Below are positions 46,470-55,770 of a stretch of DNA of 64,000 nucleotides, one piece after another; the first letter of the stretch is position 1; each line of letters begins with the position of its first letter. Source of the DNA: Spongiactinospora rosea (GTDB lineage Bacteria; Actinomycetota; Actinomycetes; Streptosporangiales; Streptosporangiaceae); assembly GCF_003315795.1 (NCBI RefSeq), contig NZ_QMEY01000001.1, forward strand, positions 620,001 through 684,000, read 5' to 3'. Under the pieces are notes generated by a model. That model ran no database searches. It saw nothing but the letters and a program-made list of their open reading frames with translations, and was not told the origin of the DNA. A program made the position numbers and the translations under genes.

Positions 46470-47534
46470 ATGCGCATATTGCTCACCGGTCACCAGGGCT
46501 ACCTGGGGAGCGTGATGGCCCCGGTGCTCACCGCGGCCGGGCACGAGGTGATCGGGCTGGACTCGGGGTTGTTCGCCGACTGCGTGCTCGGCCCGCCCCC
46601 GCCCGACCCGTCAGGTCATGCCGTCGACCTGCGTGATGTCACGCCCGACCTGCTGACCTGCATCGATGCCGTGATCCATCTGGCCGCGCTGTCCAACGAC
46701 CCGCTCGGGTCGCTGGCCCCCGAGCTGACCTATGAGATCAACCACCACGCCTCGGTGCGGCTGGCGCGGATGGCCCGCGACGCGGGCGTCAAGCGGTTCC
46801 TGTACGCCTCCACCTGCTCGGTCTACGGGGCCTCCGGCGGCGATGAGCTGGTGGACGAGAGCGCGCCGCTGCGGCCGGTCACCCCCTACGCCGAGTCCAA
46901 GGTGCGGGTGGAGGAGGACCTGGTCGCGCTGGCCGACGGTGACTTCACCCCGGTGTTCCTGCGCAACGCCACCGCGTTCGGCTACTCGCCCCGGCTGCGC
47001 GCCGACATCGTGCTGAACAACCTCGTCGCGCACGCCTACCTGACCGGCGAGGCGCGGGTGCTGTCCGACGGTACGCCCTGGCGGCCCCTGGTCCACGCCG
47101 AGGACATCGCGCGGGCCGTCGTGGCGCTGCTGACCGCCCCGCGCGAGGCCGTGCACGCCAAGCCGTTCAACATCGGCAGCGAAATCAACAACGTCACCGT
47201 GGCGGAGATCGCCGCGCAGGTCGTGAACGCGGTGCCGGGGGCCAAGCTGGTGATCACCGGCGAGGCGGGGCCCGACCCGCGGTCCTACCGGGTGGACTTC
47301 TCGGCGCTGCGCGCCGCCGTACCGGGGTTCGAGGCGACCTGGACGGTGGCCGCCGGCGCGGCCGAGCTCCTGGACGCCTACACCAGGTACGGCCTGCGCG
47401 AGGCCGACTTCCAGCCGCGGTTCATCCGCCTGGTCCGGCTGGCCCAGCGGCGCGAGGACGGCACCATCGACGCCGAGCTGCGCCCCCGCGAGGGCCTGCG
47501 CGGCTCCCGCTCGCCGGAGGCCGTCGGACTGTGA
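46470..47534 (+). CDS. NAD-dependent epimerase/dehydratase
   Basis: 354 residues, extended short-chain dehydrogenase. RILLTGHQGYLGSVM is the nucleotide-binding loop, ASTCSVYGAS holds the catalytic Ser/Thr, and TPYAESKVRVEEDL the YxxxK. NATAFGYSPRLRADIVLNNLVAHA fits sugar-nucleotide epimerases or 4-ketoreductases. The substrate is likely the C-methylated or aminated NDP-sugar made by its neighbours, but this is inference. ATG seven bases after the PIG-L stop, with GGAGG upstream; the 3' end overlaps the DUF4910 gene by four bases. Confidence 0.86.
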   Translation: MRILLTGHQGYLGSVMAPVLTAAGHEVIGLDSGLFADCVLGPPPPDPSGHAVDLRDVTPDLLTCIDAVIHLAALSNDPLGSLAPELTYEINHHASVRLARMARDAGVKRFLYASTCSVYGASGGDELVDESAPLRPVTPYAESKVRVEEDLVALADGDFTPVFLRNATAFGYSPRLRADIVLNNLVAHAYLTGEARVLSDGTPWRPLVHAEDIARAVVALLTAPREAVHAKPFNIGSEINNVTVAEIAAQVVNAVPGAKLVITGEAGPDPRSYRVDFSALRAAVPGFEATWTVAAGAAELLDAYTRYGLREADFQPRFIRLVRLAQRREDGTIDAELRPREGLRGSRSPEAVGL

Positions 47535-48814
47535 CCCTCGACATGCACGAGCTGGTGCGGCGGCTGTACCCCCTGTGCCGCAGCATCACCGGCGACGGGG
47601 TGCGGCGCACCCTTGAGATCGTCGGCGAGTCGATCCCGCTCGACGTGAGCGAGGTGCCGACCGGCACCGAGGTGCTCGACTGGATCGTGCCCAAGGAGTG
47701 GAACATCCGCGACGCCTACATCAAGGACGTCGCGACCGGCCGCAGGGTCGTCGACTTCAACGAGTCCAACCTGCACGTGGTCGGCTACAGCGTGCCCGTG
47801 CCGCCGACCGTGCTGAGCCTGGCCGAACTGCGCGGCCGGCTGCACACGCTGCCCGATCAGCCGGACCTGATCCCCTACCGGACCAGCTACTACAAGGAGA
47901 CCTGGGGGTTCTGCCTGCGGCACGAGACGCTGGCGGGGCTGCCCGAGGGCGACTACGAGGTCATGATCGACTCGACGCTCGCCGACGGGCACCTCACCTA
48001 CGCCGAGCACGTCGTGCCCGGCCGTACCGACCGCGAGGTGCTGGTCTCCTGCCACGTGTGCCACCCGTCGCTGGCCAACGACAACCTGGCCGGCATCGCG
48101 GTGGCGGTCTCGCTCGCGCTCCGGCTCAAGGACCCGTACCACACCTACCGGTTCGTCTTCGCGCCCGGCACGATCGGGTCCATCACCTGGCTCGCGCGCA
48201 ACCGGGAGCGGGCCGCCGGGAAGATCGCGCACGGGCTGGTACTGGCCTGCGCGGGCGACCGCGGCTCGCTCACCTACAAGCGCAGCAGGCGCGGCGAGGC
48301 CGAGATCGACCGGGCCGCCGCCCACGTGCTGCGCGCCTCCGGGCGCGAGCACACCGTCCTTCCCTTCTCCCCGTACGGCTACGACGAGAGGCAGTACTGC
48401 TCGCCCGGCTTCAACCTGCCGGTCGGGTGCATGACCCGCAGCACGTACGCGGGCTACCCGGAGTACCACACCTCCGGCGACGACCCTGACTTCGTCTCCG
48501 CGGAGGCGATGAGCGACACCCTGGAGACCTGCTGGGAGGTCTTCCAGGTGCTCGAACGCAACCGGCGCTACGCCAACCTCAGCCCCTACGGCGAGCCGCA
48601 GCTCGGCAGGCGCGGCCTGTACGGCTCGCTGGGCGGGCGCAGCGACACCCAGCGACTCCAGGTGGCAATGCTGTGGGTGCTCAATCAGTCCGACGGCGTC
48701 TCGCCGGACTGCGCTCTGCTCGACATCGCGGAAAAGTCCGGTCTGCCGTTCGACGCCGTCGCGGAAGCAGCGCGGGCGCTGGCCGAGGCCGGGCTGCTGA
48801 AGGAGATCCGATGA
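47531..48814 (+). CDS. DUF4910 aminopeptidase-like protein
   Basis: 427 residues. N-terminal DUF2172/DUF4910 region (MHELVRRLYPLCRSITGDGVRRTLEIV; EWNIRDAYIKD), then an M28-like zinc peptidase core with CHVCHPSLANDNLAGIAVAV, which supplies a His and an Asp ligand, and a His in YHTSGDDPDF. The last 70 residues form a winged helix (QVAMLWVLNQSDGVSPDCALLDIAEKSGLPFDAVAEAARAL). Proteins of this kind occur in many surface-polysaccharide clusters with no proven reaction; amide hydrolysis on a modified sugar is a guess. GTG start, coupled at both ends. Confidence 0.83.
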   Translation: MTLDMHELVRRLYPLCRSITGDGVRRTLEIVGESIPLDVSEVPTGTEVLDWIVPKEWNIRDAYIKDVATGRRVVDFNESNLHVVGYSVPVPPTVLSLAELRGRLHTLPDQPDLIPYRTSYYKETWGFCLRHETLAGLPEGDYEVMIDSTLADGHLTYAEHVVPGRTDREVLVSCHVCHPSLANDNLAGIAVAVSLALRLKDPYHTYRFVFAPGTIGSITWLARNRERAAGKIAHGLVLACAGDRGSLTYKRSRRGEAEIDRAAAHVLRASGREHTVLPFSPYGYDERQYCSPGFNLPVGCMTRSTYAGYPEYHTSGDDPDFVSAEAMSDTLETCWEVFQVLERNRRYANLSPYGEPQLGRRGLYGSLGGRSDTQRLQVAMLWVLNQSDGVSPDCALLDIAEKSGLPFDAVAEAARALAEAGLLKEIR

Positions 48815-49809
48815 GTACCAGCTTACGGGTCGGCGACGTGGTCGAGGTCCGCAGCGCGGACGAGATCCTGGCCACCCTCGACGAGAACGGCGAACTGGAG
48901 AACCTCCCGTTCATGCCGGAGATGCTGCGCTTTTGCGGGCAGCGGATGACCGTGCACAAGGTCGCGCACAAGCTGTGCGACACGATCAGCCGCAGCGGCA
49001 TCCGCAAGATGGAACGCGCCGTGCACCTGACCGGCGCGCGCTGCGACGGCGCGGCCCACGGCGGCTGCCAGACCGCCTGCTCGCTGTACTGGAAGGAGGC
49101 ATGGCTCAAGCCCGCCTCCGGCCCGCCGCCAACCGAGGAGCCGCCGCGCAGCCTGCCGCTCCTTACGATCAGGACCCGCCGGGAGGACGGCGAGGACGGC
49201 GAGGTCCGGTACCGCTGCCAGGCCACCGAACTTCTCCGCGCCGCGCCCACCTGCCTGCCGTTCGGCTCGCTCGGGCAGTACGCCGACGACGTGCGCAGCG
49301 GGAACGTCGGCGTGGCGGGGAGCGCCCGCACCTTCCTGGTGGGGCTGTTCAACCGCTTCCAGGACCGCGCCAAGCGGCACCTGCCCCGGTGGTTGTGGAT
49401 CAGGGGCGGCCTGCGCTGGGGGTTCGTCAAGGGGGGTGTCACCGAGGGCAAGACCCCGACCGCCACGCTCGGCCTGCAACCGGGCGAGGTCGTCAGGATC
49501 AAGTCCAAGGCCGAGATCATGGCGACCCTCAACGCCGACCTGCTCAACCGCGGCATGGGCTTCGAGGAGGAGATGGCCCGCTACTGCGGCCAGACGGCGC
49601 GCGTGCGCGCCCGGGTCGAGCGGTGCATCGACGAGAAGACCGGCCGTCTGCTGACGATGAAGAACCCGTGCATCATCCTTGACGACATCGTCTGCGCGGG
49701 TGTGTACAACGCCAACTGCCCCAGGGAGTTCGTGCCGTTCTGGCGGGAGATCTGGCTGGAGCGCGTCCCCGCGGCCGTAGGCCCGGTGAAGGAGCCTGTA
49801 AGCGGATGA
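48811..49809 (+). CDS. Cys-rich tandem-domain protein of unknown function
   Basis: 332 residues. Two related domains, about residues 5-100 and 222-322, share a pattern: G(D/E)VV-x-(V/I)-(R/K)-S-x-x-E-I-x-ATL, then (R/Y)-(F/Y)-CGQ, a second Cys about 13 residues on, two later Cys, and (Y/F)-W-(K/R)-E-x-WL. The first domain has Cys 42, 56, 78, 86 and 90. The conserved Cys suggest zinc or iron-sulphur binding. The 120-residue linker is basic and has a possible amphipathic helix (FLVGLFNRFQDRAKRHLPRWLW). I recognise no named family. The start ATG overlaps the DUF4910 stop by four bases, and the stop overlaps the flippase start. Confidence 0.72.
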   Translation: MSTSLRVGDVVEVRSADEILATLDENGELENLPFMPEMLRFCGQRMTVHKVAHKLCDTISRSGIRKMERAVHLTGARCDGAAHGGCQTACSLYWKEAWLKPASGPPPTEEPPRSLPLLTIRTRREDGEDGEVRYRCQATELLRAAPTCLPFGSLGQYADDVRSGNVGVAGSARTFLVGLFNRFQDRAKRHLPRWLWIRGGLRWGFVKGGVTEGKTPTATLGLQPGEVVRIKSKAEIMATLNADLLNRGMGFEEEMARYCGQTARVRARVERCIDEKTGRLLTMKNPCIILDDIVCAGVYNANCPREFVPFWREIWLERVPAAVGPVKEPVSG

Positions 49810-51311
49810 AGGAACAACCGCCGGACACCACAGACGGCCTCGCCGACATCGGCCGCAAGGCCGGTCGCGGGCTGGGCTGGAGCCTGCTCGGCAACGTGGT
49901 GATGAAGGCGGGCTCGTTCGTCATGAGCCTGGTGCTGGCGCGGCTGATCGACGCCGACCAGTTCGGTGTCTTCGCGGTCGCGCTGGCCGCCAGCCAGCTC
50001 ATGCTGCACATCAACGACGCCGGGATCATCGCGGCGACCGTGCAGTGGCGCGGGAGGCTGTCGGAGATCGCGCCGACGGCCACCGTGATGGCCATCGTCT
50101 CCAGTGTCACCCTGTACGCGATCTTCTGGACCGCCGCCCCGCTCTACGCGCTCTTCGTGGGGAGCGAGGACGCGGTCGGGGTGATGCGGGTGCTCATGCT
50201 GACCAACGTGGTCTACGGCCTGTCGGCGGTGCGCAGCGCGGCGCTGATGCGCCGCTTCGAGCACGGCAAACTGGCGCTGGCCAACCTGATCGGCTTCTGC
50301 GGGAACGCGGCCCTGGCCATCACCCTGGCCGCGAACGGCACCGGGGCGATGAGCTTCGCCTACGGCCAGCTCCTCCAAGCCGTGATCACCGGCATCCTGG
50401 TGATCACGTTCGCGCGGGTGCGGATCCGCATCGGCCTGGACCGCGCGGTGGCCCGCAAGCTGCTGGTCTTCGGCCTGCCGCTGTGCGTGACGATGGGCAT
50501 CGAGGGCCTGCTACTCAACGTGGACCTGCTGCTGGTCGGCAGCGCCGTGGACGAGCACGCGCTGGGCCTGTACCTGATGGCGTTCAACATCTCGGCGTGG
50601 GTGCCGGGGCTGATCGGCACCGCCGTACGTTACGTGGCCCTGCCCAGCTTCTCCCGGCTGGCCGAGGACGCCTCCGGCGGCTCGACGGACTCGGTCTCCG
50701 AGGGGGCCAGGCACGCGATCCCCATGCTGATGTCCGTGGTGCTCCCGGTCGCGGTGCTGATGGGCGTGCTCGCGCCCGCCCTGGTCACCTTCCTGTACAC
50801 CGCCGAGTGGGCGCCCGCCGCCGAGGCGCTGCGCTTCCTGGCCATCGTGATGACGGTACGCATGCTCAGCGCGCTGGTCACCGACATCCTGGCGGCGCTC
50901 GGCCGTACCAAGGCCACCATGTGGCTGAACCTCTCCTGGGTCGGCATGCTCGTGCCGGCCCTGCTCATCGGCGGGCGGCTGGACGGCATAAGGGGCGCGG
51001 CCATCGCGCACGCCTGCGTCGCCGTGCTGTACGCGCTGCCGGTGATGGTCTTCGTCATGCACCGCGCGGGGGTCCGGCTGCCTCCCGTGGCGCTCGGCCT
51101 GCTGCGCCCGCTGGGCGGCGGGGCCGTGGCGGCGGTGGTGATGATCCTGCTCGCCCGCGCGGTGGGCGACTCCCAGTTCGTTCAGCTCTGTGTGGCGGGC
51201 GGGGGCGGGCTGCTGGCCTTCGCCCTCGTCGTCGTACCCCGGGCCGTGCTGGTCTCGATGGCCGCCAAGGCCGGGCTGCGCCCCGCCCTGAGGAAGGAAT
51301 CCGATGCCTGA
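49806..51311 (+). CDS. Oligosaccharide flippase (Wzx/MATE-like)
   Basis: 501 residues with about 13-14 hydrophobic helices. The N-terminus GRGLGWSLLGNVVMKAGSFVMSLVLARLIDADQFGVFAVALA is the polysaccharide biosynthesis/Wzx start. In the family it flips undecaprenyl-linked repeat units across the membrane, handing them to a Wzy polymerase. It overlaps the upstream Cys-rich gene by four bases and the downstream glycosyltransferase by eight. This continues the coupled series of genes that begins at the C-methyltransferase. Confidence 0.9.
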   Translation: MKEQPPDTTDGLADIGRKAGRGLGWSLLGNVVMKAGSFVMSLVLARLIDADQFGVFAVALAASQLMLHINDAGIIAATVQWRGRLSEIAPTATVMAIVSSVTLYAIFWTAAPLYALFVGSEDAVGVMRVLMLTNVVYGLSAVRSAALMRRFEHGKLALANLIGFCGNAALAITLAANGTGAMSFAYGQLLQAVITGILVITFARVRIRIGLDRAVARKLLVFGLPLCVTMGIEGLLLNVDLLLVGSAVDEHALGLYLMAFNISAWVPGLIGTAVRYVALPSFSRLAEDASGGSTDSVSEGARHAIPMLMSVVLPVAVLMGVLAPALVTFLYTAEWAPAAEALRFLAIVMTVRMLSALVTDILAALGRTKATMWLNLSWVGMLVPALLIGGRLDGIRGAAIAHACVAVLYALPVMVFVMHRAGVRLPPVALGLLRPLGGGAVAAVVMILLARAVGDSQFVQLCVAGGGGLLAFALVVVPRAVLVSMAAKAGLRPALRKESDA

Positions 51312-52209
51312 CACCACGCCACTGGTCTCCATCGGGCTGCCCGTCTACAACGGGGCCGGCCGGGTGCCCGGAGTGGTCCGTTCGGTCCTCGCGCAGGACC
51401 ACGCCAACCTCGAACTGGTGATCTGTGACAACGGCTCGACCGACGACACCGAGGCGGTGTGCAGACGGCTGGCCGCGCTGGACGAGCGGATCGTGTACCA
51501 CCGCCACCCGCGCAACCTGGGCCTGCTGAACAACTTCATCTCGGCGATCGACCTGGCCAGGGGGGAGTACTTCCGCTGGGTCGGCGACGACGACCGGCTG
51601 GAGCCGCAGTGCGTGACCCGCTCGCTGGAACCGTTCCTGCGCGATGAGCGGATCGTCCTGGTCACCACCCAGGTCGCCTACACCGGCCCGGACGGCGTCA
51701 CCGAGACCGCCGCCTACGAGGGCACCGCGCTGGGCTCGGCCGACCCGGTCGCGCGGTTCGCCGAGATGCTGCGCCTGCTCAACCAGAGCCACCTGCTGAT
51801 CGACCCGCTGTACGGCATGGTGAGGCGGGAGCCGGTCCAGGCGATACCGCGCCGCAACATGCTCCGCGAGGACGAGGTGTTCGCCACCAAGCTGGCCCTG
51901 GCCGGGCCGTGGGCGCACATCCCCGAGGTGCTGGCGCACCGCAACTGGAAGCACGACCGGCTGCCCAAGCTGGCCCGCCGCCTGGACGTACCCGCCTGGC
52001 AGGCCCGATTCGCCACGCTGTTGCAGTGCCGCGAGATGCTGCGCTGGCTGCCGCAGGCCGGGCTCACCCCCGCCCAGCACCGCCGCGCCCGCGCCGCGGT
52101 GCTGCGCATGTACGGCACCCGCCACCGCCGCACGCTGGCCCACCGCACCCGCAAGCTGGCCCGCATGGCCGCCTCGGTGACGGCGTCACGCGGAACGGCC
52201 CACGGCTGA
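51304..52209 (+). CDS. GT2 family glycosyltransferase
   Basis: 301 residues. It opens PLVSIGLPVYNGAGRVPGVVRSVLAQDHANLELVICDNGSTDDTEAV, the GT-A/GT2 start, with the DxD-type motif FRWVGDDDRLEPQCV near residue 95. It probably adds one sugar of the repeat unit in the cytoplasm. It lacks membrane helices. It begins within the flippase end, and the 3' end overlaps the acyltransferase gene by 24 bases on the opposite strand. Confidence 0.9.
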   Translation: MPDTTPLVSIGLPVYNGAGRVPGVVRSVLAQDHANLELVICDNGSTDDTEAVCRRLAALDERIVYHRHPRNLGLLNNFISAIDLARGEYFRWVGDDDRLEPQCVTRSLEPFLRDERIVLVTTQVAYTGPDGVTETAAYEGTALGSADPVARFAEMLRLLNQSHLLIDPLYGMVRREPVQAIPRRNMLREDEVFATKLALAGPWAHIPEVLAHRNWKHDRLPKLARRLDVPAWQARFATLLQCREMLRWLPQAGLTPAQHRRARAAVLRMYGTRHRRTLAHRTRKLARMAASVTASRGTAHG

Positions 52210-53421
52210 TCCCTCACCCTTCTCATCCAGGTCAGTGTGGTGAACCGAACGCCTACGATCTCGCCGGCGCGAGACGGCCGAGCGCACGGCCTCCCGCAGC
52301 GCGGGCCAGGTCCGGTGCCGCTGGAACGGCCACTCGAAGGCCGCCGCGAACAGCCGCGCCACCACCAGTGTGAGCGGGACGGCGAGCGCCAGCGTGGCCA
52401 GGAACCTTCCAGTGCCGGGCGCGGCGAACGGCTGGACCACCAGCACGCTCACCACGACGACCAGCGGGGCGTGGGTCAGGTACAGGCTGTAGGAGAACGA
52501 CCCGAGCGCGCGTACCGGCCGGGTGTCCAGGAACCGCAGGAACCACCGCGGCCGTCCGGTCGCCACCGCGGCGAGCAGCAGGCCGACCGAGGGACCGATG
52601 GCGAGGTCGGCCCAGAAGAAGTTGCCGACCGTCCACACCGAGCCCTTGACCAGGATCAGCGCGAGCACCGGCAGGAAGGCGAGCAGCGCCAGCCAGTGCC
52701 AGGGCAGCCCGCGCGTCCGCTCACCGGCGGACACGATGCCCGCCGCCACGACGCCGATCGCGAACAGCGCGGCGAACTGCGGCGTGAACCGCATCAGGGC
52801 GTCCACGGCGGGCACGCTCGGGGCCAGTGCCCCGATCGCGGCCACGACGGCGGTCACCGCGCCCAGCATGACCGCGGCCCCGGCCCGGCGCACGATGAGC
52901 AGCAGGAGCGGGAAGACCAGGTAGAGCTGGGCCTCCACGGCGATCGACCACAGCGCGCCGTTCGGGCTGGGCGCGCCGAAGACGTCCTGCAACAGCAGGC
53001 CGTAGATCAGCACGGACTTGGCGGTCGGCGCCGCCTCGCCCGGCTGAGGGACCAGCGTCCAGGCGATGACCAGGCTCATCACCAGGGCGGGCCAGTACGG
53101 CGGCAGGATGCGCCACAGCCGCCGGTGGGCGAACCTGCGCAGCCCGCCGAGCCGCCAGCCGGACCGCGCCGGGGCGACGGCGAGCGAGAAGCCGGACAGC
53201 ACGATGAAGACGCCCACCGCGAAGTGCCCGTACAGCAGCCAGCCGGACCACCACGGGCCCGTGTCGGCGGGAAATCCGGTGTAGGACAGAAGCCGGCAGT
53301 GGTGCAGCACGACGAAGAACGCGGCGAGGCCGCGGATCCCGTCGAGCCCGGCCAGCCGGGTGCGGCCGTCCGTGGAAGACACGGACGGCGCAGGCTGCAC
53401 AGACGGCACGGAACGTTGCAT
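52186..53421 (-). CDS. Membrane acyltransferase (acyltransferase 3/OafA family)
   Basis: 411 residues, about ten membrane helices. The family signature RLAGLDGIRGLAAFFVVLHHCRLL near residue 25 includes the catalytic His, and HFAVGVFIVLSGFSLA and RRFAHRRLWRILPPYWPALV follow. NGALWSIAVEAQLYLVFPLLLL is the WSIxxE motif. It probably acetylates the polysaccharide or a lipid-linked unit. The C-terminus ends in a basic tail. Start at ATG 53421 with GGAG nine bases upstream. Confidence 0.9.
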   Translation of the reverse strand: MQRSVPSVQPAPSVSSTDGRTRLAGLDGIRGLAAFFVVLHHCRLLSYTGFPADTGPWWSGWLLYGHFAVGVFIVLSGFSLAVAPARSGWRLGGLRRFAHRRLWRILPPYWPALVMSLVIAWTLVPQPGEAAPTAKSVLIYGLLLQDVFGAPSPNGALWSIAVEAQLYLVFPLLLLIVRRAGAAVMLGAVTAVVAAIGALAPSVPAVDALMRFTPQFAALFAIGVVAAGIVSAGERTRGLPWHWLALLAFLPVLALILVKGSVWTVGNFFWADLAIGPSVGLLLAAVATGRPRWFLRFLDTRPVRALGSFSYSLYLTHAPLVVVVSVLVVQPFAAPGTGRFLATLALAVPLTLVVARLFAAAFEWPFQRHRTWPALREAVRSAVSRRRDRRRSVHHTDLDEKGEGSAVGRSA

Positions 53422-53775
53422 TCAGGAGACTCCAGTCGCCGACGTGTCACTTGCGGGCACTACCGGGCGAAGCGGGCTGGCGACGATGGAGTGGTCGCAC
53501 GGGGGGTTCGGCCCTCGGCTGTTAATCGAATGAAAGGCTCTCTACGTAACATGAATCCGAAGAGATGAAAGGTCATGGGATCGTTCCAGATACGGCGTTT
53601 TATGCCGGTTTATGCTTGAGTGTGCTGATGTTTCACGCCTTGACAACCCAAAGGTTGACGGTTTCATATGTGGGTGGAGCGCAACACCTGGTAACAGGCA
53701 GGCTGCCGCGGACGATGGCCAACGACGGTGTCCCAGGGTTGCCGGCGCCCTGGCGCACATAGAGGGCGGGGAAAA
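53422..53775. other. Divergent promoter region between acyltransferase and Wzz-like gene
   Basis: 354 bases without a gene, AT-richer than the surroundings from 53540 to 53680. TTGACA at 53640-53645 and TTGACG at 53655-53660 are direct repeats of the -35 type, followed by TTCATATG around 53663; this is a plausible promoter for the Wzz-like gene. A word ACGTAACAT near 53546 also occurs near 55853, ahead of the second Wzz-like gene. Confidence 0.5.
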
Positions 53776-54807
53776 ATGGAGTTCTGGAAGACCATATTTG
53801 ATCTTGCCCGGAGGAAGTTCGTCGGCCCTCCGGTGGTCCTCGCGTCCCTGATCCTGGCCTCGGTCGCCTACCTGCTGGTGCCCTCCACCTACGTGTCCAG
53901 CGTGTCGATGGTGCTGACCACGTCCCCGAACGGCGGCACGCTGACCCCCGACCCCGAGCGGCAGGGCGGCCTGACCAACCCGCTGCTCCAGTTCAGTGAA
54001 GGGCTGCGGGTCACCGCCGGTGTGATCATCGCGACGATGAACTCCCCCGAGACGCTGGCCGAGCTGGGGATCGTCAAGGGCGGCGACACCTCGATCGTCA
54101 TCAACGACGGGCGCAGCAACGCCGAACTGCTCGCCGCCAGCGTGAGCGGGCCGTTCGTCTACGTGCAGACCACCAGCAAATCCGCCAAGAAGGCCAGGGA
54201 CATCACCGCGCAGGCCCAGCGGCGGCTGCGCCAGGAACTGGTGGACCGCCAGCGCCAGCTCAACGCCCCCCGCTCCACGTACATCGTCGTCGTCGATGTC
54301 GTCCCGCCGACCGCCCCCGTGGAGTCCACCTCCACCAAGCTCCAGATCGCCGCCGGGACCTTCGCGTTCTGCGTGGTCGCCGGGCTGGCCATCGCCTACT
54401 TCTTCAGGCGGCGGCAGATCCTGCGCGCCGAGGGAGCCGGGGGCGAGGGGCCGCCGCTGCCCGCTCCGGTCGCCGCGGCCCTGACGGTGGAGAAGACGGA
54501 GAAGCCGGAGGGACCCGGCGCCGGCCTGAGCAGGCCCCTGCCGCGGCCGGCCACGACCCCCGCCCCCGCCGGGGCGCAGGCCGCCGCGCCGGAAGAACCC
54601 GGCGAGACCGGACGGCCGGAGCGCCCGGCCGAGGAGCGGGAACCCAGGAAGGGGCTCGGCAAGTCGGTCGTCGTGGTGTTCCCGGCGACGGGCGGCGACG
54701 ACGACACGGTCGCGTTCGCGCGCATCCCGATGGACGAGACCGCGCCCATCCCGGCCGTCAACAACGACAAGCACATCAACCAGAAGGACCACGGCAAGGA
54801 CACCTGA
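53776..54807 (+). CDS. Wzz-like polysaccharide co-polymerase, copy 1
   Basis: 343 residues. Membrane helix near residues 17-36, an extracytoplasmic domain beginning STYVSSVSMVLTTSPNGG, and a second helix near 195-212. The coiled-coil-like segment QRRLRQELVDRQRQLNAPRSTYI precedes helix 2, with PPTAPVEST, like the conserved Pro region of Wzz. The rest, about residues 215-343, is a Pro/Glu/Ala-rich cytoplasmic tail with no tyrosine-kinase domain. It is paralogous to the gene at 55956. Likely role: setting chain length with the Wzy-type protein. Confidence 0.78.
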   Translation: MEFWKTIFDLARRKFVGPPVVLASLILASVAYLLVPSTYVSSVSMVLTTSPNGGTLTPDPERQGGLTNPLLQFSEGLRVTAGVIIATMNSPETLAELGIVKGGDTSIVINDGRSNAELLAASVSGPFVYVQTTSKSAKKARDITAQAQRRLRQELVDRQRQLNAPRSTYIVVVDVVPPTAPVESTSTKLQIAAGTFAFCVVAGLAIAYFFRRRQILRAEGAGGEGPPLPAPVAAALTVEKTEKPEGPGAGLSRPLPRPATTPAPAGAQAAAPEEPGETGRPERPAEEREPRKGLGKSVVVVFPATGGDDDTVAFARIPMDETAPIPAVNNDKHINQKDHGKDT

Positions 54808-54834
54808 GCGCACCGGTGCCGGAGGGGCCGCGGG

Positions 54835-55770
54835 TCAGGACTCCGCGGCCACCTCCGCGCAGCGCCGGATGGCGGCCCGGCGCGCGTGGTGCGGGGTATT
54901 GGACTTGGCGGAGATCGCCATCCCCACCGCCTGCGGCCCCAGCCGCCCGGCGAAGGCCACCGCGGTCGCCTCGTCCCAGGGGTCGGGGTCGTAGCTGGTG
55001 TGGCAGAACGTCGTGTCGACGGGCGGGGACTCCTGGCTCTGGCCGAGCACCTCGTCCACGAAGACGCCGTACAGGATGAACTCCGAGATGTGCATCTCGG
55101 CGGTGAACGCGTCCAGCCAGTGCCTGCCGGTCACCTCGGTGATCCGGCGCTGCATGGCCCGCACGATCGCCGGGTCCCACGGGATCATCGGCCCCACGTA
55201 GTCGGGCAGCGGCAGCGAGGGCGGCGGCGACAGGCCGAGCAGCCTGCGGGCCACCTGGTGCCAGATGACGTGCCGGGTCATCGACGCGTGCACCGCGTCG
55301 TCCTCGCGGTAGAGCACCACCTGTCCGTCGCGGACGAACCGCTCGGCCTTGGTCGGGCGGACCAGCACCACGTCGGAGTCGGCGATCAGCACGACGTCGG
55401 CGTCGGCCGACGCGGTGGCGTGGATCTTGATGGCCTGCTGGGTGATCCAGCCGCGCACCGGCGGCCACGGACGCCGGGCGTTGACGTAGATCTCCGAGGA
55501 GGGCAGCCGCAGGTAGCGGCGGGGCAGCGCGCGGGAACGGACGCTCACCCGGCAGCGCGGGCCCTGGAACCGGGAGAACAGCCGGAGGTCTCCTGGCGGC
55601 ACGTAGACATGGTGGATCGTCGCGTCCTGGGTGTGGGCGAGGACGGACTCGTGAAGATCCGCGAAGAGCGGGAGGTCAGGCGGGTAGCTCGGGGTGACGA
55701 CGGCCAGCTTCGGCATGGGTGGTCGCGTCTCCAGTCCTACGACGTCATGGGCTGTTTGCCTATTCATCAT
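54835..55770 (-). CDS. DUF6492 glycosyltransferase-like protein
   Basis: 311 residues from the first ATG, or 293 from the Met at 55716, where similarity to the family (PKLAVVTPSYPPDLPLFADLHES) begins. A DxD-type motif, VVLIADSDVVLV, lies near residue 133, as in GT-A nucleotide-sugar transferases. WITQQAIKIHATA and VGPMIPWDP are typical of DUF6492 proteins of polysaccharide clusters. It is inserted on the opposite strand between the two Wzz-like genes. A sugar transferase role is likely but not proven. Confidence 0.74.
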   Translation of the reverse strand: MMNRQTAHDVVGLETRPPMPKLAVVTPSYPPDLPLFADLHESVLAHTQDATIHHVYVPPGDLRLFSRFQGPRCRVSVRSRALPRRYLRLPSSEIYVNARRPWPPVRGWITQQAIKIHATASADADVVLIADSDVVLVRPTKAERFVRDGQVVLYREDDAVHASMTRHVIWHQVARRLLGLSPPPSLPLPDYVGPMIPWDPAIVRAMQRRITEVTGRHWLDAFTAEMHISEFILYGVFVDEVLGQSQESPPVDTTFCHTSYDPDPWDEATAVAFAGRLGPQAVGMAISAKSNTPHHARRAAIRRCAEVAAES

